From Chloroflexota bacterium (GTDB lineage Bacteria; Chloroflexota; Limnocylindria; QHBO01), in NCBI GenBank assembly GCA_013820865.1, contig JACDHU010000048.1, forward strand, positions 1 to 9,342: 9,342 nucleotides of DNA. Reading direction: 5' to 3'. Of the stretch, positions 1 to 5,161 are shown in pieces (position 1 is the stretch's first letter; the number at the start of each line of letters is the position of its first letter). A model generated the notes under the pieces. It saw only the letters and a list, made by a program, of their open reading frames with translations. It did no database searches and was not told where the DNA came from. A program made the translations under genes and the position numbers.

Positions 1-1
1 G

Positions 2-862
2 CGCTCACTGCTGGACCCCGTATCGGACGCGCGCTGGTATCGGCCTGGCGAGCTCGGCGGCTTCACCTGGTCGTGGGTCGGCGCGTGCCTGATCGTCATT
101 CCCCTCACCGTGTATGCGCTGACGTATATTCCGTATCTCCAGCTCGGACACGGGTGGGCGGTGGGGGGCGGGCCTGGTTACGGCTGGTCGCTCGATGAGC
201 TCCACGCGCAGATGTACTCCTACCACTACAACCTCACCGCGGGCCACGACAGCGCCTCCCCGTGGTGGAGCTGGCCGCTCGCGCTCAAGCCCACCTGGTT
301 CTTCAACGGCTCGTATGACGCGGATCAGATCGCCGTCATCTACAACGGCGGCAACCCGATCCTGCTGTGGGCAGGCATCCCGGCCATCGTGGTGGCCGCC
401 GTCCTGGCCTGGAAGCGCCGATCAATGGCACTGGTCCTGGTCGTTGCCGCGTTCGCCTTCCAGATCGTGCCGTGGACTCGCATCGAGCGAGCGTCGTTCG
501 CCTACCACTACATGACGGCGGTCGTGTTCGCCATGATCGCAATTGCGTACCTCGTCGACGAGCTCCTGCGCCGTCCTGCATGGCGTGAGCTGGCGATCGG
601 GTACCTGGCGTTGGCCGCGGTGGTCGGGCTCATCATCTTCCCCTTGGGGTCCGCATTGCCGATGCCGGACTGGTACATCAACGCCGCGCGCGCTCTGCCG
701 CCCTGGAACTTTGCCTTCCAGTTCCCCGATCCACCGAGCGGGGATCGGGGCGAGCTGATCAGTGTCAACGGCGCGAAGGCCGTCTTCGGCGTGCTCGTGG
801 CCGGTGCCGCGATGGTCTTCTCGGTTGCCGGCCGTTCGTGGTGGGAGCGTCGGCGCCTCTAA
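2..862 (+). CDS. Protein O-mannosyltransferase, C-terminal part (partial at window start)
   Basis: The reading frame is open from base 2 to the TAA at 860-862, giving 286 residues, and the true start lies upstream of the window. A GTG at 110 is internal: the preceding residues are a membrane segment (about 24-43) that belongs to the protein. After a loop with YHYNLTAGHDSASPWWSW (about 74-91) come hydrophobic segments near 120-137, 142-157, 169-189, 197-217 and 263-281. The YHY...L..GH...SPWWSWP pattern followed by about four membrane helices is typical of the C-terminal PMT region of bacterial and eukaryotic protein O-mannosyltransferases, which move mannose from a polyprenyl-phosphate donor to secreted proteins. 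The catalytic N-terminal loop is outside the window, so activity cannot be judged. It is convergent with the pspC-like gene, only 17 nt apart, and no terminator is visible between them. Confidence 0.85.
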   Translation, partial: RSLLDPVSDARWYRPGELGGFTWSWVGACLIVIPLTVYALTYIPYLQLGHGWAVGGGPGYGWSLDELHAQMYSYHYNLTAGHDSASPWWSWPLALKPTWFFNGSYDADQIAVIYNGGNPILLWAGIPAIVVAAVLAWKRRSMALVLVVAAFAFQIVPWTRIERASFAYHYMTAVVFAMIAIAYLVDELLRRPAWRELAIGYLALAAVVGLIIFPLGSALPMPDWYINAARALPPWNFAFQFPDPPSGDRGELISVNGAKAVFGVLVAGAAMVFSVAGRSWWERRRL

Positions 863-879
863 TCTGAAGTGCCCCGCCG

Positions 880-1305
880 TCAGCGGTCGCCACGATTCAT
901 CGAGCGCACCAGGATCAGGCCGCCGATGGCCACGATGACGAGCGGCCAGACGAGGTTCCAATCGATGGCGGGAAGGGCTGGCCGGACCAGAAACCACAGG
1001 CCGAGCAGGACCAGGCCGATGCCGACGATCATGCCGGCACGCCCGTCGGACACCGTCGGTTTCGGCGCCTCGGCAGGTTCTGCCGGCGCATCGGCAGGGT
1101 TTGCCGCCGCACCGGCCGCGGGGGCTTGTTGCACGACGAAGGATGCAACGATGTAGGCGACCAGTGCCACGCCGCCGGTGAGCGGGACGAGGATGGCCCA
1201 GGCGATCCGCACGAGGGCGGGATCGGCATTCAGGTACGTTGCCACACCGGCCGCGACGCCGCTGAAGACGGTGTCGGTGCGTGATCGGTACAGGCGCCGG
1301 GTCAT
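880..1305 (-). CDS. PspC-domain membrane protein with C-terminal LiaI/DUF5668-like segment
   Basis: 141 residues from the ATG at 1305. GGAGG (complement of 1312-1316) lies 6 nt upstream, which fixes this start over the longer open frame. Residues 1-60 match the PspC family: a basic RRLYRSRTDTVFSGVAAGVA stretch, a YLNADPALVRIAW helix and a first hydrophobic segment (about 38-58). An Ala/Pro-rich linker follows (about 60-90). Residues about 95-135 carry two hydrophobic segments around a WNLVWPLVIV motif, resembling the DUF5668/LiaI-LiaF-type membrane hairpin. PspC proteins act at the inner membrane in envelope-stress sensing; the exact role here is unknown. Its start overlaps the stop of the broken upstream gene by 4 nt (ATGA), so the two were translationally coupled. 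Confidence 0.88.
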   Translation of the reverse strand: MTRRLYRSRTDTVFSGVAAGVATYLNADPALVRIAWAILVPLTGGVALVAYIVASFVVQQAPAAGAAANPADAPAEPAEAPKPTVSDGRAGMIVGIGLVLLGLWFLVRPALPAIDWNLVWPLVIVAIGGLILVRSMNRGDR

Positions 1306-1510
1306 ATGCAGCCTCCGTCGGGATTGAAGGTGAAGCTCGCGGCGTTGCCATCCACGTCGAGGGTCACAGCGGGTGGACCGCCGCCGCCGGTCCAGGTATC
1401 GCCCTGGCGCGTAAGGCCAGCCTCGTCGAGGTTGTGACTGAACGTGATGCCACGGCGCCCGCGGTGATAAGGGCCACGCCCCAGAAGACGAGTCCACGGT
1501 TGATCTGCAC
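1302..1510 (-). pseudogene. Broken membrane-anchored protein gene with the middle deleted and a frameshift
   Basis: A GTG at 1510 follows AGGAG (complement of 1521-1525) by 10 nt and opens with VQINRGLVFWGVALITAGAV, a typical N-terminal membrane anchor. That frame degenerates and stops at 1364. Another frame ends at TGA 1304-1302, overlapping the pspC-like start by 4 nt. It carries a convincing C-terminus: NLDEAGLTRQGDTWT, a glycine run, then AVTLDVDGNAASFTFNPDGG. I read these as the two ends of one gene whose centre is missing. From memory, similar genes beside pspC encode an anchor plus a beta-rich repetitive domain of about 200 residues, absent here. The join lies roughly at 1437-1460. Alternatives are an assembly error or two unrelated short ORFs. 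The C-terminal frame is the stronger evidence because of its exact coupling to the next gene. Confidence 0.6.
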
Positions 1511-1614
1511 GGCTCGGGTGCTCCTGCTCAGGTGGGCCACACGATAGATCACCCGACGTCCGGAGCGCAGGCGGGCCCGTCGTATCGCAACCCGAGACAA
1601 ACGACGTAGATTGC

Positions 1615-1644
1615 TTGACACGTCCCGAATGGCGGTCGTAGACT
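1615..1644 (+). promoter_or_regulatory. Sigma-70-type promoter for the exporter leader
   Basis: A perfect TTGACA at 1615-1620 is followed after 18 nt by TAGACT at 1639-1644 (four of six consensus positions). Transcription would start near 1651. The -10 region lies in the loop of an inverted repeat, GGCGG (1631-1635) and CCGCC (1645-1649), a possible operator. It points toward the 34-aa ORF, the terminators and the ABC operon. It is the only clear promoter I found upstream of that operon. Confidence 0.6.
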
Positions 1645-1726
1645 CCGCCGGCACCACCGACCGCGGCCGACGCTGCCCGGGGTGTTCGGGGACAGGATCA
1701 GTGAAGCAAGGAGCGATCTGACGGCA

Positions 1727-1831
1727 ATGAATCTCCTCAAGTGCGCCATCAACGCACCGCGGCTCGCGCCCATTGGCGTCGAGTTCGACGGGAGATCTGT
1801 GTCCTCGCTCGAGGTGGAGCACCGGCGGTAA
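1727..1831 (+). CDS. 34-aa small protein or leader peptide
   Basis: ATG at 1727 to TAA at 1829-1831; the product begins MNLLKCAINAPRLAPIGVEF and ends SLEVEHRR. AAGGAG (1708-1713) precedes the start, but with a long 13-nt spacer. Most third codon positions are G or C, as in the neighbouring genes. It sits in a compact unit: promoter 1615-1644, ribosome site, ORF, terminator 1857-1886. The TAA lies in the loop of a stem formed by 1823-1828 and 1834-1839. I do not recognise the peptide. It contains one Cys, no membrane segment and a charged C-terminus. It may be a small protein, or a leader peptide whose translation tunes read-through into the ABC operon. It could also be a chance ORF inside a structured non-coding leader. 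Confidence 0.45.
   Translation: MNLLKCAINAPRLAPIGVEFDGRSVSSLEVEHRR
1757..1766 (+). promoter_or_regulatory. Candidate antiterminator segment
   Basis: The segment CCGCGGCTCG can pair over 10 contiguous positions (one G-U) with 1853-1862, which includes the first six bases of the 5' arm of terminator 1. Its first nine bases are also perfectly complementary to 1911-1919, the 5' side of terminator 2. Pairing would be mutually exclusive with either terminator hairpin. It covers codons 11-14 of the 34-aa ORF, so a ribosome there would mask it. The pairings are read from the sequence; the switching role is inferred. Confidence 0.35.
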
Positions 1832-1839
1832 GTCCGCCG
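1823..1839 (+). other. Stem-loop around the stop codon of the 34-aa ORF
   Basis: CGGCGG (1823-1828) pairs with CCGCCG (1834-1839) around a 5-nt TAAGT loop that contains the ORF's TAA. A terminating ribosome would melt this stem. It lies 17 nt before terminator 1 and may be part of the leader fold. Confidence 0.5.
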
Positions 1840-1856
1840 ACGCAACCAGCCACGAG

Positions 1857-1886
1857 CCGTGGGCCGGATCAGGTCCACGGTTTTTT
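1857..1886 (+). terminator. Intrinsic terminator 1
   Basis: CCGTGGGCC (1857-1865) pairs with GGTCCACGG (1872-1880) over 9 bp with one G-U, around a 6-nt GGATCA loop. Six T follow directly (1881-1886). This is a textbook rho-independent terminator for the plus strand, ending a transcript of about 235 nt from the promoter at 1615-1644. There is no matching T tract for the other strand. Confidence 0.85.
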
Positions 1887-1910
1887 GTTGCCCTCCCGAG
1901 GGCAGACCAG

Positions 1911-1948
1911 GAGCCGCGGACCGAACGACAACGGTCGCGGCTCTCTTT
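1911..1948 (+). terminator. Terminator-like hairpin 2, in tandem with terminator 1
   Basis: GAGCCGCG (1911-1918) plus ACCG (1920-1923) pairs with CGGT (1932-1935) plus CGCGGCTC (1936-1943). That is 12 bp with one bulged G (1919) and an 8-nt loop, followed by a weak T tract, TCTTT (1944-1948). It ends 44 nt before the ATPase start, leaving little room for a separate promoter. So the ABC operon may depend on read-through of both hairpins. Confidence 0.6.
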
Positions 1949-1992
1949 GATGTCCGGCCACGAAGCAGCAACCACACACGGGACACGAAACG

Positions 1993-2892
1993 ATGATCGA
2001 GGTCATGAACGAACCGAAGATTGCACCGATGCCGGTCACGTCAGCGGAGCCGCTGCGCCGCGTCGGCCCGCCGCCTCCGGGCGAGCAGCCGGCGCTGCTC
2101 ATCGAGCACGCCACAAAGCGATTCGTGGTCGGCCGCAAGAAGAAGGCGGTCATCGCGGTGAATGACGTGAGCATATCGATTCGTCGCGGCGAGATCTACG
2201 GGATCCTGGGCGCGAACGGATCGGGGAAGAGCACGCTTATCCGGCTGGTCAGCACGCTGCTGACGCTCGAGGCCGGGCGAGTCGCCGTCCTCGGCCACGA
2301 CATCGAGCGCGAGGAGATGGCCGTGAAACGGCTCATCAACCGCGTGAGCGTGGACGCCGCCTTCTTCAAGAAGCTGTCACCGCACGAGAACCTGGCCTAT
2401 GCGGCCCGGCTCTACGGCCTCGACGCGAAGGAGGCACGGGCGGAGGCGATCCGCATCCTCGCGCGCTTGGGGATCGGCGAAAAGCGCCTGAGCCGGCCGG
2501 TCGAGCAGATGAGCCGGGGCATGCAGCAGAAGGTCGCGATCGCGCGGGCGCTGCTGACGAGCCCGACGGTCCTCCTGCTGGACGAACCGACGACGGGGCT
2601 CGACCCGCGCTCGAAGCTCGACGTGCAGGCCTTCGTCGAGGAGGTGCGCGATACGCATGACGCGACGATCGTGCTGACCACGCACGATCTGGCGGAGGCG
2701 GATCGGCTGTGCGATCGCATCGCACTGATCAATGACGGACGGCTGGTGGCGGAGGGGACGCCGGATGAGCTGAAGTCGATGGTCGCGCGGGACCACGGGG
2801 CGGAGCCCTCGCTGGAGAGCGTGTTCATGACGTTCACCGGCAAGAGCCTCGACGAGGACATCGGCGACAACGACAACGAAGACGACGAGTAA
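1993..2892 (+). CDS. ABC-2 exporter ATP-binding protein (DrrA-like)
   Basis: 299 residues; energises the membrane permease encoded downstream. Visible motifs are Walker A GANGSGKST (73-81), signature MSRGMQQ (173-179), Walker B and D-loop VLLLDEPTTGLDP (193-205) and the switch His (H231 in LTTHDLAEADRLCDR). The C-terminal LESVFMTFTGKSL is typical of DrrA/CcmA-type exporters. The Q-loop is unusual: where a Gln is expected after the second strand it reads INRVSVDAAFFKKLS, with Val at the Gln position. The signature has MSRG instead of LSGG. The protein ends in a very acidic tail, DEDIGDNDNEDDE. The start may be the ATG at 1993 (weak GGGA at 1980-1983) or the one at 2005; the first about 30 residues look non-conserved. 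Substrate unknown: drugs, lipids and polysaccharides are all handled by this family. Confidence 0.93.
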   Translation: MIEVMNEPKIAPMPVTSAEPLRRVGPPPPGEQPALLIEHATKRFVVGRKKKAVIAVNDVSISIRRGEIYGILGANGSGKSTLIRLVSTLLTLEAGRVAVLGHDIEREEMAVKRLINRVSVDAAFFKKLSPHENLAYAARLYGLDAKEARAEAIRILARLGIGEKRLSRPVEQMSRGMQQKVAIARALLTSPTVLLLDEPTTGLDPRSKLDVQAFVEEVRDTHDATIVLTTHDLAEADRLCDRIALINDGRLVAEGTPDELKSMVARDHGAEPSLESVFMTFTGKSLDEDIGDNDNEDDE

Positions 2893-2900
2893 TGAACAAG

Positions 2901-2909
2901 AAAGGAGGT
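2901..2909 (+). promoter_or_regulatory. Near-perfect Shine-Dalgarno site for the 64-aa gene
   Basis: AAAGGAGGT matches the 16S anti-SD almost fully and lies 8 nt before the GTG at 2918. It is the strongest ribosome site in the window and is the main argument that the small arginine-rich ORF is translated. Confidence 0.8.
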
Positions 2910-2917
2910 AGAGAACC

Positions 2918-3112
2918 GTGCAGAGCTTGCAGACCCGGAGCGTCCAGCGCCTGTTGATTCAGGGGCGGGAAACGTCGCTGCGCCGTGCGGCCCGCCTCCC
3001 GCGACGCGGACCCGGTCGCCGCCACGTGCGGCACTGGATCGGTGTCCAGCTGGTGCGCTTCGGCAGCCGGTTGGCCAACGAGCCGACGATGCGGCCGGCC
3101 CGAGCCCGATAG
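2918..3112 (+). CDS. Small arginine-rich protein of unknown function between exporter ATPase and permease
   Basis: 64 residues from a GTG at 2918, with an exceptionally strong ribosome site and 25 nt after the ATPase stop. Sixteen of 64 residues are Arg and only two are acidic (E18, E55). The N-terminal half is Ser/Gln/Arg-rich, the centre (22-39) is a run of basic residues, and WIGVQLVRFGSRLA (40-53) could form a short amphipathic helix. There is no signal peptide or full membrane segment. I do not recognise a family. Its place in the operon suggests a role with the exporter, perhaps binding membrane, nucleic acid or the acidic tail of the ATPase; that is inference. The overlapping frame of the permease ORF is open here too but lacks a ribosome site. 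Confidence 0.6.
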   Translation: MQSLQTRSVQRLLIQGRETSLRRAARLPRRGPGRRHVRHWIGVQLVRFGSRLANEPTMRPARAR

Positions 3113-3127
3113 GGGGCCGGGCCGGTC
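3093..3127 (+). other. Strong intra-operon stem-loop over the stop of the 64-aa gene
   Basis: GGCCGGCCCG (3093-3102) pairs with CGGGCCGGTC (3118-3127) over 10 bp with one G-U. Inside, after a 2x2 mismatch, CCC (3105-3107) can pair with GGG (3113-3115) around GATAG, which holds the TAG stop. No T tract follows, so it is not a standard terminator. It could limit read-through or stabilise the upstream mRNA relative to the permease part. Confidence 0.5.
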
Positions 3128-3167
3128 CATTGGTCCAACACAGAGACTGAGAGAAGAGATCACGGAC

Positions 3168-3968
3168 ATGTCAATGGCAACGCGCGAGCTGCGGGCGAGC
3201 TTCGCCTTCGTCGAGCGCAACTTCAACCTGACAAGGCGCTACTGGGGCTGGGAGGTCGCCTGGCTCGTGTATTCGCTGGCGGCCGCGTTGGCGGTGGCCT
3301 TCATCGGCGTTGCCCAGGATGATCCCGGCCTGCTCCAGGTGCTGGTGATCGGCACCATCTTCTGGAACTTCCTGTCGATCGTCTTCGGCTTCATCGGCGA
3401 GACGGTGACCTGGGAGCGCTGGGAGGGGACCCTGGAGTACACGTTCATGGCGCCGGTGCGGCGTTACACCCAGCTGGTGGGGTCGACCGTGTTTGCGGTG
3501 ACGTACGCGTTGATCCAGATGGTGATCATCCTTGTGGTCATGATGCTGTTCTTCAACCTGGAGTTCACCGGGGGCAACTTCGTGACGGCCGGCACGTTCC
3601 TCCTGCTCGGTTCACTGAGCTTCGTCGGCGTCGGCATGATGGCCGCCATCCTGCCGCTGTTGTACGTCGAGCGCGGTGATCAGATGGTGTTCCTGATCCA
3701 GTCGGTCATCCTGCTGTTCAGCGGCGTCTACTACAGCACCGATGTCCTGCCGGAGTGGATGCAGTTCATTTCGCAGTTCAGCCCCGGCACGTACGTGCTC
3801 GAGGGCATCCGGGGTGGCCTCATCGACGGCACGCCGGTCACCGAGCTGCTCCATAACGTATGGCCGCTGGTGCTGATGGGCGTGGTGCTCATTCCGCTCG
3901 GCGTGTATGTCTTCGGCATCGCGGAGCGCTATGCCAAGCGCACCGGCAAGCTCAAGCGGGTGGGCTGA
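3168..3968 (+). CDS. ABC-2 type exporter permease (DrrB-like)
   Basis: 266 residues from the ATG at 3168; a purine-rich GAGAAGAGA run lies upstream. The open frame extends back to 2985, but that part is low-complexity and overlaps the 64-aa gene. Six hydrophobic segments fit at about 29-48, 56-77, 104-129, 138-165, 173-190 and 232-251, the ABC2_membrane layout. WERWEGTLEYTFMAPV (82-97) between segments 2 and 3 matches the conserved E.W.GTLE...P cytoplasmic motif of this family that contacts the ATPase. SGVYYSTDVLPEWMQFISQF (185-204) is the usual re-entrant region before the last helix. It ends with a basic tail. Together with the ATPase at 1993 it forms an exporter; substrate unknown. Confidence 0.92.
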   Translation: MSMATRELRASFAFVERNFNLTRRYWGWEVAWLVYSLAAALAVAFIGVAQDDPGLLQVLVIGTIFWNFLSIVFGFIGETVTWERWEGTLEYTFMAPVRRYTQLVGSTVFAVTYALIQMVIILVVMMLFFNLEFTGGNFVTAGTFLLLGSLSFVGVGMMAAILPLLYVERGDQMVFLIQSVILLFSGVYYSTDVLPEWMQFISQFSPGTYVLEGIRGGLIDGTPVTELLHNVWPLVLMGVVLIPLGVYVFGIAERYAKRTGKLKRVG

Positions 3969-3998
3969 GCAGTGGCCGCGTCTTTGGTGTGCACGCCG

Positions 3999-4036
3999 AA
4001 GGACACAGCCGGGTTTCAACCGGCTGATCTGTCCTT
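3999..4036 (+). other. Stem-loop in the gap between exporter and GNAT genes
   Basis: AAGGACA (3999-4005) pairs with TGTCCTT (4030-4036), and AGCCGG (4007-4012) pairs with CCGGCT (4020-4025), around a 7-nt loop with a small internal loop (C against GATC). Thirteen base pairs in all, starting 31 nt after the permease stop. No T run follows, so it may be a weak or factor-assisted terminator or a processing site. The rest of the 182-nt gap (3969-4150) shows no convincing promoter. Confidence 0.5.
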
Positions 4037-4150
4037 GTCGGAGCACATTCACGTCAGCTCAGCGGCCGGGCGGCACGTCCTGGAGCACGTTCGGGGTTTG
4101 GGACCCGACTATGTCCTTGACGAAAGACATCACTTCCACGGAGACCTGTC

Positions 4151-5161
4151 ATGAAGACCGATGCGGCCGCTCGTGCGGCCGGAAATCTCGACCTCGTTAT
4201 CCGGCCGTATGCCGGAGAGGCCGATCACGTCGAGATCGCACGGATTCAGAATGCGGACTGGACTGCTGACGGCGTCCCCGCAAGGATGAGCGTGCCCGAG
4301 ATTGATGCGTGGCTGCGCCATCCGTCGGAGCAGTTCGATCCGACTCGTGATCTGCGCCTGGTCGAGATCGACGGAGCACCGGTGGCGGTGACCTGGTGCG
4401 ACTGGGTCGACGCGACCGACGGCGTTCGCGACTACCGAAGCCGTGGGTACGTCGTGCCTGCGCATCGGCGCCGGGGAATCGGCGGAGCGCTGTTGGCTGA
4501 CAACATCCGGCGCATGCGCGAGCTGGCGGCCACGCATGCGACGGATCGGCCCAAGGTGTTCGGGCTCGGCACGAACGAGCGCAGCGTCGCAGGCCCGTTG
4601 CTCGCCGAGCGGCATGGCTTTGCCCCGGTGCGCTGGTTCTTTGACATGGAGCGCCCGCTTGGTGCGCAGCTCCCTGACGCCCCCGAGCTGTCCGACGGGC
4701 TCGACATCCGCCCGGTTGGGCCCGATGACGGCTGGGCCATCTGGCAGGCGGACCACGAAGCTTTCGCGGACCACTGGGGCGGGCACGATCCATCGGAGGC
4801 GAGCTTCCGGCGCTGGGTCGAGTCGCCCGAGTTCGATCCGTCCCTGTTCATCGTCGCGTTCGAGGGCGACGATATTGCCGGCGCGGTGCTCAACGCCATC
4901 TACCCGGAGGAGAACGCAGAGCTTGGGATTCGGCGCGCATGGCTCGACAGTGTGTTCACGCGCCGGGCATGGCGCCGACGGGGGCTGGCCCGTGCCCTCA
5001 TCGCACGCTCCCTTCACCTGCTGCGTGAGCGCGGCATGGGGACGGCCGCACTGGGCGTGGACGCCGACAACCCATCGGGCGCGCTGGGCCTGTACGAGTC
5101 GGCCGGCTTCACGGTGACCGAGCGATCCACCGCATGGCGCAAGCAGATGGAGGTCGGCTGA
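4151..5161 (+). CDS. Two-domain GNAT N-acetyltransferase (first of three)
   Basis: 336 residues from the ATG at 4151, with GGAG (4140-4143) 7 nt upstream. Two GNAT domains in tandem: domain 1 about 15-168 with acetyl-CoA pyrophosphate loop RRRGIGGAL (106-114), domain 2 about 184-334 with RRRGLARALI (275-284) and the late GNAT motif LGVDADNPSGALGLYESAGF (301-320). Such proteins transfer an acetyl group from acetyl-CoA to an amine. Tandem-GNAT proteins of this size include mycothiol synthase MshD, but nothing here proves that substrate. Its TGA overlaps the next ATG by 1 nt, and the SD of the next gene (GGAGG 5149-5153) lies in its last codons. A paralogue of the gene at 5627, sharing features such as DHWG in domain 2 (207-210). 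Confidence 0.93.
   Translation: MKTDAAARAAGNLDLVIRPYAGEADHVEIARIQNADWTADGVPARMSVPEIDAWLRHPSEQFDPTRDLRLVEIDGAPVAVTWCDWVDATDGVRDYRSRGYVVPAHRRRGIGGALLADNIRRMRELAATHATDRPKVFGLGTNERSVAGPLLAERHGFAPVRWFFDMERPLGAQLPDAPELSDGLDIRPVGPDDGWAIWQADHEAFADHWGGHDPSEASFRRWVESPEFDPSLFIVAFEGDDIAGAVLNAIYPEENAELGIRRAWLDSVFTRRAWRRRGLARALIARSLHLLRERGMGTAALGVDADNPSGALGLYESAGFTVTERSTAWRKQMEVG

Noticed and set aside
1651..1886. Known riboswitch or tmRNA/RNase P RNA in the exporter leader
   Set aside because: I looked for cobalamin, SAM-type and c-di-AMP riboswitch cores and for tmRNA/RNase P landmarks and found none. Kept only as a structured leader.
1549..1986. Long minus-strand open frames across the region upstream of the ATPase
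   Set aside because: Arg/Ser/Pro-rich composition without any motif, opposite to the promoter and terminators found there; typical GC-rich shadow frames.
2892..2957. 21-aa ORF (MNKKGGREPCRACRPG...) whose ATG overlaps the ATPase TAA
   Set aside because: The purine-rich SD lies inside it and clearly serves the GTG at 2918. The 21-aa frame has no ribosome site of its own beyond possible reinitiation.
2985..3167. N-terminal extension of the permease frame
   Set aside because: It overlaps the 64-aa gene, is low-complexity and lacks a ribosome site. The conserved permease starts at the ATG at 3168.
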